Of a stretch of DNA of 64,000 nt, positions 23,001 through 33,125 are shown one piece after another. Source of the DNA: Triops longicaudatus (taxonomy: Eukaryota; Arthropoda; Branchiopoda; Notostraca; Triopsidae); contig JAGQDJ010000049.1 of NCBI GenBank assembly GCA_022885665.1, positions 62,502 to 126,501 on the forward strand. Direction: 5' to 3'. Below the pieces are notes generated by a model, which was not told the DNA's origin, ran no database searches, and was given only the letters and a program-made list of their open reading frames with translations. The position numbers and the translations under genes are program-made. The stretch's first letter is position 1; the number at the start of each line of letters is the position of its first letter.

Positions 23001-26000
23001 TGGGCTCAAAACTTGTTGGGCAAAGAACCAAAGCCAGACAATTTGCATAAACAAGGGATGACATGACGTCACCGGATTTGTGGGTTTCAGAGGCAGAGAA
23101 CTGGAACTGAAAGGTTCTTCAGTTCACATCGGGGTACTTTCCTCACTTTCAGAGAGGATGTAGGCCAAACTGGCACTCTTGTCCCTGCTCTTCGGCTTTC
23201 GCGCAGGTTTAAAGTCTGTCCATCACTTTGGTGTGCGTGCATTTTGTTTGGGGAGAAAATAAACAGTAAGTTGACGTACGGAGCCTAAAAGTACGGAGGC
23301 ACAACTTGGTAGCGCCGTCTCCCTGGCTTGTATTTCGGGTGTTGAGTGAAGAGTGCTTAAAAAGGTTGGGAAATGAAGTCAGAGGTGTGGTTAAGGGTCA
23401 TCCTGTGGCCAACTGCGCTCCTTTTCTTCTTGATGCCAAGTAAAAAGAAAGTTAAAGGTTTAAAAAAGTTGCCAAACATGGACTAATTGATCTTAACGAC
23501 TTGAACAGTCCACGTGGAGTCACTGAAGTGTTATCAATGTGGCATAAATGACACACCCCCGTGCCACGCCTTCGAGCTTGCCTCTACATGGAGACCGTAT
23601 GAAGTTGAATGTCCGCCGGATAACATTTGTGTGAAAACAGTCTCTGACAACGGTATGTGTGAGCTTTTGCCTCAATCCATAAAGAGGAATGTAAGTTTTT
23701 AGCTTTAAGAGCTTTGTTAAAATCTTAACATTATTGAAACATGTCCGAATTCTCGTGATATGACCTACTAGCGTTTTATCCGTAAGCTTGTGTCTAAACT
23801 ACTAAGCTTTACTTGTTTAGAAGTTGTAAAACTCAATCAGATGAAACTGTAGGTGGGACAGTCCGAGGGTGTGGCGCTGAGCGGGTCGCTTCCGGCGATA
23901 AATGGTCTTTAACATGCGACCACGGAAATACACATCTCAGTTCGACGCTTATATGTATGTGCAATACGCATTTATGTAACTCGGCCGTAAAAGCCTTGCC
24001 TAAACTAGCCAGTCTGACGTTATTATTTACAGTTACAGTGTTCTGTTTTATAAAATTTGTTCAATAAATTACCTATTGTGAAATAAATAGAGTTTAAAAA
24101 CAAAATTACTCACATGTTGAATGCACGCTTGAACCAAGTTGGGAGGGAACACGTTCCTGTTTTAATTAGAGAAGAAAAGGAACATTATTTTTTCAAACAT
24201 GTTTTTTGTCACGTAGTGTATTATATTTACAAAAGACCGCACAAGCCTGTCGGTATACTTTAATTAACCCTAACAGGACTTCATGTCAAGCACGAGTATT
24301 GCGTTACTAGCGCCCTTCCGTAAATTCACGGTGATCACAGCAAAACACTACTTGCTCTTTCCGTTGTTTCCTTTCAGACTGTAACAACTGTTAATAATTT
24401 GCAGTGATTTTATTCAATTCATGTAAATACTCGAAAACGTTCCATTTTTTTTTAAAACAAGATAGTGATTTATCTTTGTTTTTTTTTTAAATAAAAAATC
24501 ATGAACATAGCCTGTTTAAATTGCTTGTTTATAACGCTTCCCTTTCTATCCTTTGAGAAAAGACTCTTGACACTGTAAACCATAGCACGACAGTATCTCA
24601 TATTGAAGTTAATTGGCTTGGAGATACGGTTATCAAACGAAGAAGGTTCACCAAGATCAATTTTCTTGGAAAAACTGGCTGCATCTCGCTAGATTGTGCG
24701 AAGAATTGCTTGTATACCTTGACTAGGTTATTTCTTTTACCTGATCAGATCCATGAGAGTATCGGCAGCCGTTGTTTCCCGTGACTTGCCGGCTCGCTTG
24801 ATACCATCCGCGGATCCACCGCCGGGATGAATGGAAGTGACGAGAATAATGCCTAGTACAACGGCGCTAAAGGTCGTGGACATGTAATACACAATGGCTC
24901 GGAGCCCAATGCGGCCCGAGAGCCTGAGGTCAAGGCCACCGATAGCCGATACGAGCGACGAGACGATGAGGGGTAGGATGAGGGCTTTCAGCATTCGCAA
25001 AAACAAGTCTCCTACGAAACCAACGTAGGCTATTTCACGCTGCGTCCATTGCGTGTCCCGCGAAGACCGCATGACAATGGCAATAACAGCCCCTAAGACC
25101 ACGCCCAACAAGCTTAGGATAGTCAAAGCATTGGCCCTCAAACAGCCTAGAATCCGCGCCGAGTTGAAGTTTAACTGTCGCGGGCATTGCATGTTCCTTC
25201 TCAGTCTCGGAAACGGCCTTTTCAAACAACCTGTGCCACCTTCAACCTCTTCGGCGGGACTCGACGCAGTGGGCGCCATTGATGAATCTCCCGGATATTC
25301 AGCGTTGGAGTCGGACCTATATTAAAATCAAAATAAAAATTTTTAGTTACAAGCTCTCCACGTTCACAGACTTTTACTGCTACAAACTGCTTCTGTAAAT
25401 ACACCCAATAATAATACAATATAACACAACGCTTTGAAATAAGTAAAATAAAGAAATAGCGATAAGTGATGAACACGCAAACATCTTTGTTCTCAACACA
25501 AATACACTACCTCATGCTATTACATGTATTTCTACCTTGTTAAGTCTCTGAAGATTTGAAGGAGTTTTCACTTTTTTATTTATTTATTTTTTTATTTCAC
25601 AGTGCTTAAAGACAGCTGCTTTTTAACACAAGACAGCTGCACATCAAAAAGCCTGCTAGTATTTCTGTATTTCTAAACACATTCGAAATAAACACTTAAC
25701 GAATGGACTTCACAAAGCCTTTCACGAAAAGGAAAATAAATAAACAAGAAAAAAAAATAAAAATGACGTGAGCAAATATATGGTCGTTTAATAACGAACA
25801 CAACGCGTTCTCTCGAATTACACGAGTGACCGTGCATGTTATACCAAAAACACGTAGAATAGCTTGTTTCAATCGTTGCTGGTACATATATAAAAACAAA
25901 TATTACGGCGGGTGTCAATGACAACGCACCCATGCCACTACCCTAATGTCCGTACCAATTTCACAAACCGGAGTTATGCAGACATAGTATCGCTCGAACA

Positions 26001-27160
26001 AATGTCTACACTTTCCCATGCAACGATTTAAATTTAGTCTAAAATAAGACCTGCTGGGATAAGTCTCACGTGCACAGTGGTGGACATGGCGCCAATTCAA
26101 AAGGGTTTTTGCGCAAAAGACTGCAGTTTTATTTATTTTTGCATAAATCTTGTTTTCGCATGGAACACATAGTTGACTTTATATCAACAGTCTAATACAG
26201 TGTTTGACTTTTAGTTAACAAGTTTGTCCGAATAATAGCTTATTTAGTTTAAAAATAATTTTTGGTTTCTCTAAATTTGTTTTAAACTTTGAACCTAAGT
26301 TTGATTATGTGTAAACACGACCTAAAAATAAACACATTGGCATTTTACGCTAACAAACAAGGCATACTTGTTGGATAAACATGAAAAGTGAGAATTAGAT
26401 GACTAATTTAAAGCTTGATACTCAAAGAGGAAATCGAAGTGAACAGGAAAACAGGGAGCGGAATTTTAAGGGATCCTTTTAATAACATAAATTATGAGTC
26501 GAGACAGTCTCTCTTCGTATGCCTAACACAAAGTTGGCCATTGATGGTCAGGGATATATAAAGATAGAGCAGCAAACGAGAGGAGGGATTTAGGCAATTA
26601 AGTTCTCTTATCAAGTCAACATTCAAGATCCTGTATCCGCACATTAACGACCGTGCTTTTAAGGGCGGGCATTAATGAAGTGGCCCCTATCCTTTGCAAC
26701 AACTGTATATCTCTTACTTTTGAAAAAAAATCTCCCTTTCCTACTAAGTTTCCCATCTTCTTGTTCAACGACCTCCTTAGCCCATTTTCACACGACTTAA
26801 TCTCAAAACGCAATAGAAAATTTGCTTCTTGGCTAGTATAGCTGAGAATTTAGCTTCTTAGCTAAGAAATTTTTAAGTGCGAAAGCAAGGGCTAAACTAG
26901 AGTAAGAAGATGTCGCTGTCTTACACGCGCGGGCGGAAAGTTGAAGAGAATTGGCGGCCGCGAGACCGGACGTCCGTTGCCGCGTTTCTGCAAAACTGTT
27001 CGCAACGACGGAGCGTGTTCCGCACACGCTGAGCCACGCCTGTAGGCTCATTCTTTTGGACACTCCCACCACCTTCTGCGTCGCCTGCACTACCTTTACT
27101 AGCTTCCGGCTCCCATCCAGCACCACTCTGTTCACCTATATCTCCCACCTTGGCTGCCAT
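20028..27160 (-). CDS. Excitatory amino-acid transporter (Na+-dependent glutamate/aspartate transporter, SLC1A family)
   Basis: Plasma-membrane transporter that takes up glutamate or aspartate with Na+ and H+ against K+. Exons: 26925-27160 (5' exon, inferred), 24741-25316, 24114-24156, 22461-22650, 21498-21678, 21208-21441, 20659-20988, 20028-20271; all phases agree, 2034 nt, 677 residues. TM1-3 are in the second exon (LTILSLLGVVLGAVIAIVM; RMLKALILPLIVSSLVSAIG). RNVFPPNLVQAC leads into the large extracellular loop, which carries a 16-residue tandem duplication. Hairpin 1 SSST spans an exon junction; NMDGTALYEA, ATAASIGAAGIPQAGLVTM (hairpin 2) and DWFLDRFRTFTNVLGDS (TM8, substrate Asp and Arg present) are intact. 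Upstream start is uncertain: MAAKVGDIGEQ (27160, good Kozak) gives a long cytoplasmic N-terminus, MAPTASS at 25279 a shorter one. A Ly6-type gene is nested in the intron 22651-24113. Confidence 0.93.
22485..22614 (-). repeat. 48-bp (16-residue) tandem duplication within a transporter exon
   Basis: Within exon 22461-22650 two consecutive 16-residue units read EINATESPFDINNMME and EIDVTESPFDVNSTME. In DNA, GTCGAACGGCGATTCCGTG recurs at a 48-bp spacing (near 22522 and 22570). The units lie in the extracellular loop before TM4 and add N-glycosylation sequons (NAT, NST). Confidence 0.9.
23064..23071. promoter_or_regulatory. CRE palindrome upstream of nested Ly6-type gene
   Basis: Complete TGACGTCA about 300 bp before the start codon at 23373. 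Role inferred only from motif and position. Confidence 0.3.
23373..24067 (+). CDS. Ly6/three-finger GPI-anchored protein nested in transporter intron
   Basis: Exons 23373-23439, 23509-23690, 23807-24067; 510 nt, 169 residues. Signal peptide MKSEVWLRVILWPTALLFFL; mature part opens ESLKCYQCG, the typical first finger (CxxC), then PPC, VECPPDNICVKTV, SCKTQ, RGCG, LTCD and the terminal CMCNTHLCN characteristic of Ly6/uPAR and the insect quiver/sleepless-like families. The C-terminus (LASLTLLFTVTVFCFIKFVQ) is hydrophobic, as in a GPI-attachment signal. Exon 3 must start at 23807 (after ACTAAG) to keep phase; a nearer AG at 23820 would give a stop. Two AATAAA signals (24063-24068, overlapping the stop codon, and 24082-24087) end the gene within 30 bp of transporter exon 24114-24156 on the other strand. 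The exact ligand or partner is unknown. Confidence 0.82.
24082..24087 (+). promoter_or_regulatory. Poly(A) signal of nested Ly6-type gene
   Basis: AATAAA 15 nt after the stop codon; another copy (24063-24068) overlaps the stop itself. Cleavage 10-30 nt downstream would put the transcript end at or inside the antisense transporter exon 24114-24156. Confidence 0.6.
25317..26924 (-). other. Transporter intron (if the 26925-27160 exon is used)
   Basis: AT-rich sequence without recognisable coding content. The acceptor ATAG at 25317-25318 precedes the exon, and the reading frame stays open back to it, which is why an upstream coding exon is expected. Confidence 0.5.
26925..27160 (-). other. Candidate 5' coding exon of the transporter (proximal)
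   Basis: GC-richer than its surroundings; ACCATGG at the start codon (27160), open reading of 78 codons plus two bases, then donor GTAAGA at 26919-26924. The leftover GT joins the G at 25316 to make Val and keeps the transporter frame. The peptide is hydrophilic (MAAKVGDIGEQSGAG..., QKNEPTGVAQRVRNTLRR). The frame is also open up to an ATG at 27262. Confidence 0.55.
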
Positions 27161-28634
27161 GGTCGTTGGTTGTTGATTGGCACACAAGCAGAGATCTGCA
27201 CTACAACGCAACTTGTCTTCAGCGTTTCGTCCCCCTGAGCGCGGTAATAAAACCACAACCACTTGATCACTGCAGGAGATTCTGGAAGACCGGAGAGATC
27301 AAGTCACACTGCGCTTGTATGGTCTAGTTTCTTCCTTCAACTAACTGCTCATCACTCACTTGTGCTAACTGAAAATCCTTTCTGGTTTCCTGTACTAGCT
27401 CCGCCCGTTTCTGCACTTATAAAACTAGACTATGCTCTTCCAAGCCACCACTACTTGCTACCACCCATCCCTCCTACTGTACTCACCTCCCTCGGGGCCT
27501 AAGTCCTTGCAAGTTTCAAGGATTACCCGCGGGGCTAAATGGTAAACCCTAAGGCGATCGAACGACCTTCGTGTAACGACAACCATCCGTCCCTTAAAAC
27601 TCCTTACAAGTTATAGCTTAACTAAACTTCGTTCAACGGTCCCTATCAAACTAATGTTCTTAACTTTGCTACGTATCGTAAGACTTCTGAATTCCTCCCC
27701 AGATGTGATAGCCAAGACCTCCAAATTACTTTCAATATTAAATTTCGTAGATAACACCATCCATTGCTTCAGCATCTTCAGCACTTCCATACTCCTTACC
27801 ATACTGACTCACAAAAATGAAGTTGTTTTACGTCATTAATACGACAGTCTTTTTTTTTTTGTAAAGTTTACTAGTCCGGTTTCTAGTGTGCACGTGAGGA
27901 TTTCCCTTTTGTATAATGATTCATTACATTGTGGTTGGCAAAGGTATATGGAATTTCCATGAGCGTCAAACTATTCCTTATTACACAGTTATGGTTTTTC
28001 ATCTTCTATTTATGCCGGATTCTATTTCAAAATCTGATTTCAGTTGTGGAGTTCCTGACAATTGGAATCCTCACGATTCCAACTGTCGGCAGTTCACCTA
28101 TAAAGTAGTCGAGTCATTTGTCTTACGAACACGAGGAAAGCCAGAGTTTTGGCGTTTACTAATAACAAACAAGCACAACAACTCAACAATGTGTTGAGTA
28201 ATTTAAGCGTCTTCCTGATATTTCTACAAAGGTCCGTATTAAGAGAGAAGATTCAATATAACGGAAAATTAAAATCATCAGCGGCTGAGTGTCGCATATT
28301 GAACAGTATCCATTTGAGAAGGAAATGAAAAGAGCATTGCAGAAGACATAGCAAAGTTAGCATATATTTGCTTTTGCTCTTAGAGGAGCAATTCTGTCCA
28401 AATCTTTTATTTAAATCTACTCGCCTAACTAGTATTCTCTGCCTTTTTTTCGAGTTTAACCAAAACAGCCTCCCCTCAGTGTGACATGGGACAAATGTCA
28501 TATGAGCGTTGTTTTTTCTCCGAAATCTTGGCCTGTTAGGCAGCTTTATTGCTAAGCGAGGGATAACTGCAAAGGTCTTCCCATAGAAGACGCTTAAGTC
28601 CTGGAAATATGAGTGAAAATAAGATTTGAAAAAT

Positions 28635-28650
28635 GGGGCCGGCCGGCCCC
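28635..28650. repeat. 16-bp perfect GC palindrome
   Basis: GGGGCCGGCCGGCCCC, a perfect all-G/C palindrome in strongly AT-rich sequence. Confidence 0.9.
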
Positions 28651-30271
28651 TATTCTGTTGAGTCTCCTTAACGTGTATAGCTGAGACGAGATCCAATTTC
28701 CTTCTGACTTTGCCAGCGCGTAACAGAAGCCATAATAGCATTCTTATGAGCTGTCAAGTGAGACTCGAGATTCTCACTCAGTTTAGCGATGATACTTGTA
28801 ACAAGTGCCAATGTGCTTTTTATGAAGATGAAAGCCACGACAGCTGCTTTGCACACACAAACTTTAAAAGGTCAATTAAGCACTAAATGAACGAAGGCAC
28901 ATAATGCACTCACAGCTAAATCGACTAAACAAAACTCTTAATTGATATACGAACAATTTATTTACATGAATATGTCACTAATAAAGAACCTCAAATTCTG
29001 GGATGACGACAGATATGTGTCGCTTCACGTTCTTCACATTTTCCCCTCTCAACTTGCGTTTTCCACTTCCTGGCTCGTCTCGATTCCCGGGTGTATAGGC
29101 ATTCCAGGGGTTCTCAGTTATTGGTACTTCCCTCTTGAAAACGAAGAGAAGTCCTCCTCCGCCCAGGCTTTTCCCCACCCTCACCTCTCAAATGCCCTCT
29201 GGCTAACTCCTCTCCAGCTTCTGTCAGTCGTTCATCTTCGTTACGTACTCGTCGTATGCGTGCCCCGAGGCCCGTTTTTGACATTAGATGCGTCTGTAGT
29301 TATCGACAAACGTACGAACAGTTCTTTTCCCGCTCCTTTTGAAAGATTTTACTCCTTTCCTGGAGCCGGAGAGCGATCATGAGAAGGACGCGATTTTCAA
29401 ATGCATTTGGCTCATTGGGCAATTTTTTTTCTCACTGAAAAGCCCCGGCTTCGTTTCATGGCAGGTTCGGATTCTTCCTGTCAGATGCTTTAGGGCTTGG
29501 GAAACCTCCCTAAACTAAAGATAAATCACTTTCACGCGTTCAACTCCCACCCCACCCTCATTTTCCTCCAGGCGAAACGGGTAACGAGTCCCCGTGGCGT
29601 TGCTCTTAGTCAATCGGAAAGCTTTTCCCTGACGAGGAGTAAAAGTTAATCCCCAAGCTTTCCACGGGACTTCTTTTCACGTTGTTTTTCTTTCTTTCCT
29701 TTTTTGTTCCACTCTATGACCCGATTGACAAAGAAACAAAAAATCTTTCGACAGAAGCTTTTAAATAAGCCAGTGTAAGCCCAAAGTCTAATAAAACGGA
29801 ACCGATATGTGTAAATATAAAAGCAAATACTATAGAATTCCTCTGAAAAAGAGACTTAAGCTCTTCTAAAGCACTACGAAATTTTAAGAACTAAGCAATG
29901 AGCTTTAACATGTAAAATAGCGTTATGCATGCTTTAAAATATTCGAATACACTAGAATGTGCGTGTTTCCTAAGAAAAATCGCCGCTTTATGTATTGTAC
30001 TAAAACGATAATGAGCAAGATCGGGAATTAATAAAATTTCCAACTCAGAAGTAGACTTGAAGTCTGGTATTAATTTAATTAATTATTTACAACTAAATCG
30101 GGGCTTATGAATTTTTAGGATTCGTTTTACTACTGCCCTTTCTGCAATATTTCTTGATTTCCAAGGAAACTCTTGGGCTAAGGGTTGGATATAGTGGGCA
30201 TGTGGGGAGATAACTGAATATATTGCGCTAAAAAAAGTAAAATCTTCTTATAATGATTTTTTTTTTGCTAT

Positions 30272-30340
30272 GAATGAAGATTTATTTTATATTTTACTAC
30301 GAATGAAGATTTATTTCATTACCGGACGTGTCGGACGTGT
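30272..30340. repeat. Short direct repeats
   Basis: GAATGAAGATTTATTT occurs at 30272-30287 and 30301-30316 (29-bp period), followed by CGGACGTGT twice in tandem (30323-30340). Confidence 0.85.
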
Positions 30341-30994
30341 GAAGGTTTATCCGGAGTGAAGACTGCGGTCCAACTTCTTCTTTTAGCTTCCGTAGAATCG
30401 CTTGCGGATTTTCGACCCCTGGGAAGGAAAAAAGGGGATTTTGCACATTAATGACAAGTACGCAAGAATTCTGTGAACTAACAAAGTTTCCACTCTACCT
30501 AATCGCTCAGGATATTTCAAGTGTGATAACTAGAACGCATAGCAAGACCAATGCCAAAAGAAGCTAAGGCTAATTTTAGCTAAAAATGTCACAGCTGTGA
30601 GCGTTACCCATTGGTCATTGAAATATCACAAGAAAATTCTAGTGGGGCGAAAAGAAAGAAAGCTTTGTCTAGCACTCGGTTCCTAATCGAATGAAGACTA
30701 TATCACTACTAAGAGAGTCACAAAGTAAGCTACAGAGAAAGTTAACACAATTCACGCTCACGAAAAGTACACGATCTAGGTTTTATAATATAATCTGTTA
30801 CGGATGGTGGATCTTATGTACAGGAACAAATGACTGGGCATTTCCTACACTTCATTTGTAAGCCCGAGCTCTGAACGCTGACCTTGTCTTCCTAAGAACG
30901 CTATCCATGAAAGGAAAAAAGTCGGAAAGTTTTTCGGCTATACCGCCAAGTTTCATTCGCGAAATTTATGGCACGCACAGAAACGGACACATCG

Positions 30995-31031
30995 TTTTTT
31001 TTTTTTTTTTTTATTTTTTATTTTTTTTTTT
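30995..31031. repeat. Poly(T) tract
   Basis: 37 bases of T broken by two A residues; could be a retroposon tail on the minus strand, but no body was recognised beside it. Confidence 0.85.
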
Positions 31032-32646
31032 ACAAATAACACATGGCCGATATTGCTTAAGTTTAGACGAGTAATAACTAAATAGATTTTCGGTCATAAT
31101 CTCCGACACATTTAGTATTTTCAGATATGCACCGATTTCACAAAAACGCTGCTATCTACAGAAATGGTATAAGATACGTTTTCTGCGCAAAACAAGCTAA
31201 CGAGAACAGAATACGCATGGACCGCACAATTAAAATAAACATAAAAATATGTTTCATAAGAAATAGAAATGTCATATAATAGAAATAAAAATTTAACAAT
31301 TGACCTTTGATTGAACAAAATTATTTTCTCTTTTTCCAGATCTCCAATTCTTCGTCTGAAAATAGAACAGTACTGACTGTTGCAGTTACTGCGATCGTTT
31401 CCCTTTGATGTGTTTCTAAACACGTTGACGAGTGTTAAGAGAAGCCCTTACGTTCCGTAGAGGCACCGCTAAGAGAAACATTATAAAAGTTTTCCAAAGT
31501 AAAGAATCTAAATTACAGCAAATTTTTTTTTCGTACTATTCACTTCTCAACTATTCATAAACTTTCTTCAAAGAATACCTGGCTTCTTTTAATTGGCCAG
31601 TGGCAGTAGGACTTAGAATAACTGAAGCAAACTGAAGCTTAGCTAAAAAGCGATAAATTGCGTATTCATGAAATAAACACCACGTTGCATTAAACCTCAA
31701 AATAAGGGAGAAATGTGAACCTGAAAGAGCCTTATGTTAAAACAAATCATTCGTATTATTTAAAGTGACAAAATGTATCCGTTTTAACTTAAGCAAAAAA
31801 ATACACTTTTATAAATTAATTAGCAAAACAAGTTCAATAATAAAAAACAGACGTACACACCTAGAAAATTCTGTTTGAAACTATCCATTAATACTTCGTA
31901 GCCTCACGCCTGTTGCCGGTAAACTTGTTTGACACCTTAGACGCGCAATTTACTATTTTTATCTTGCACCATCGCAATCTTTAAATTTTTCCATTAGTCT
32001 TTTAAATTAGGGACTACAAAACTTTTCGAACCTTAGCTGCAAAAAGTCCTTTTAATTATGTTCAACATATTTTATTTGGAAATATATACCAGCTGCGATT
32101 TTGCGATCACTCTAAGAAAAACAGCCCTCCCTTAAGATTTTCAATACTGTTTCCACTTACATCTTAAAAATAATTTTCTAGCTCAACAAAGAAATTTTCT
32201 TATTTATATTAAAAAATACCAAATACGCTTCACTACTAAACACAAAATGCCTTAAGAAGATTAAGATAAACTTTACATATAATGTAATGCAAATAACGCC
32301 ATTCACTACAGTAAAATTTCACTACAACTGTATAAAAAATATCTGTCAAATCATTTACGAAAATGTTCCGCGACAGCATAATCGCACGCATTCACACTTC
32401 ATTTTTTTCTTTCTGATACGTATTATGCTTAAAGCATTTGATTTTTACAAAAATGCTACAATTAAAAGTATGTATGCAATCATTTTTGTTAACAACAGAA
32501 TTTACGGTTATTTTGTACATACCCTGGCTGACACGCTACCTTCTAGGATAAGTCGTTAGAAGGGACTTTTTCTTTCTAAATCGTTCTCACTTTTTAACGG
32601 TGCCAAATGTACATACACGAATCAAAAAGAACTCCAACGCAACAAG

Positions 32647-32874
32647 ATGGGAAACCGGACTGTCACCAATGGAACGTCCAACTATGTCGGCTGTTGCTGC
32701 TTTCGTTCTTCATGCAAATGCGACAAACACCTTTCCGATGGTGGTACCGAAAGACTTCACTCCTCTTTGACAGCGCAAGTGAAGCGACACCGACTTCAAA
32801 GTTCTAGGTTCCCTAGTGGTGTAACTTTTTGGCACGAGTTAGTTGTTTATATTGCTGTTCTGTGGCGTGGATGA
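32647..32874 (+). CDS. Weak candidate Cys-rich first exon
   Basis: Starts MGNRTVTNGTSNYVG then CCCFRSSCKCDKH. The stretch is GC-richer than its neighbours and the start has an A at -3, but there is no recognised family, no downstream exon was found, and possible donors (GTGGTA, GTACCG near 32742-32747) are weak. It may be a chance ORF. Confidence 0.12.
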   Translation: MGNRTVTNGTSNYVGCCCFRSSCKCDKHLSDGGTERLHSSLTAQVKRHRLQSSRFPSGVTFWHELVVYIAVLWRG

Positions 32875-33080
32875 CGATTGGATGGCGACTAAAATGAAAC
32901 TCGCAATCCCGATAGCCTCGGACACGAAAAAGGGGCACAGTGGGAAGGTTGCCCAAAGGAAGAAGGTTTCGGATGCTGACCGAAGCAGCGGTAGTACTTG
33001 TACTACGGTAGTAACGTGGAGTAGTAGGGTGTGGAAGAAACAGTAAAAGGACTGAGGCCTCGGATCGTCAAAGCGTAAAA

Positions 33081-33125
33081 AGAGAAAGAGAGAGAGAGAG
33101 AGACAGACAGAGAGAGAGAGAGAGG
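33081..33125. repeat. (AG)n microsatellite
   Basis: AG repeats with a few ACAG and AAAG interruptions. Confidence 0.95.

Noticed and set aside
23820..23820. Acceptor after GTTTAG for exon 3 of the Ly6-type gene
   Set aside because: Would read AAG TTG TAA in the required phase; the acceptor at 23806 keeps the frame and the Cys pattern.
28253..28741. 162-codon minus-strand ORF
   Set aside because: No recognisable domain, low-complexity basic composition, no convincing splice context; consistent with chance.
28942..29382. 146-codon plus-strand ORF
   Set aside because: No domain or signal pattern I recognise; plausible chance ORF in a GC-richer patch.
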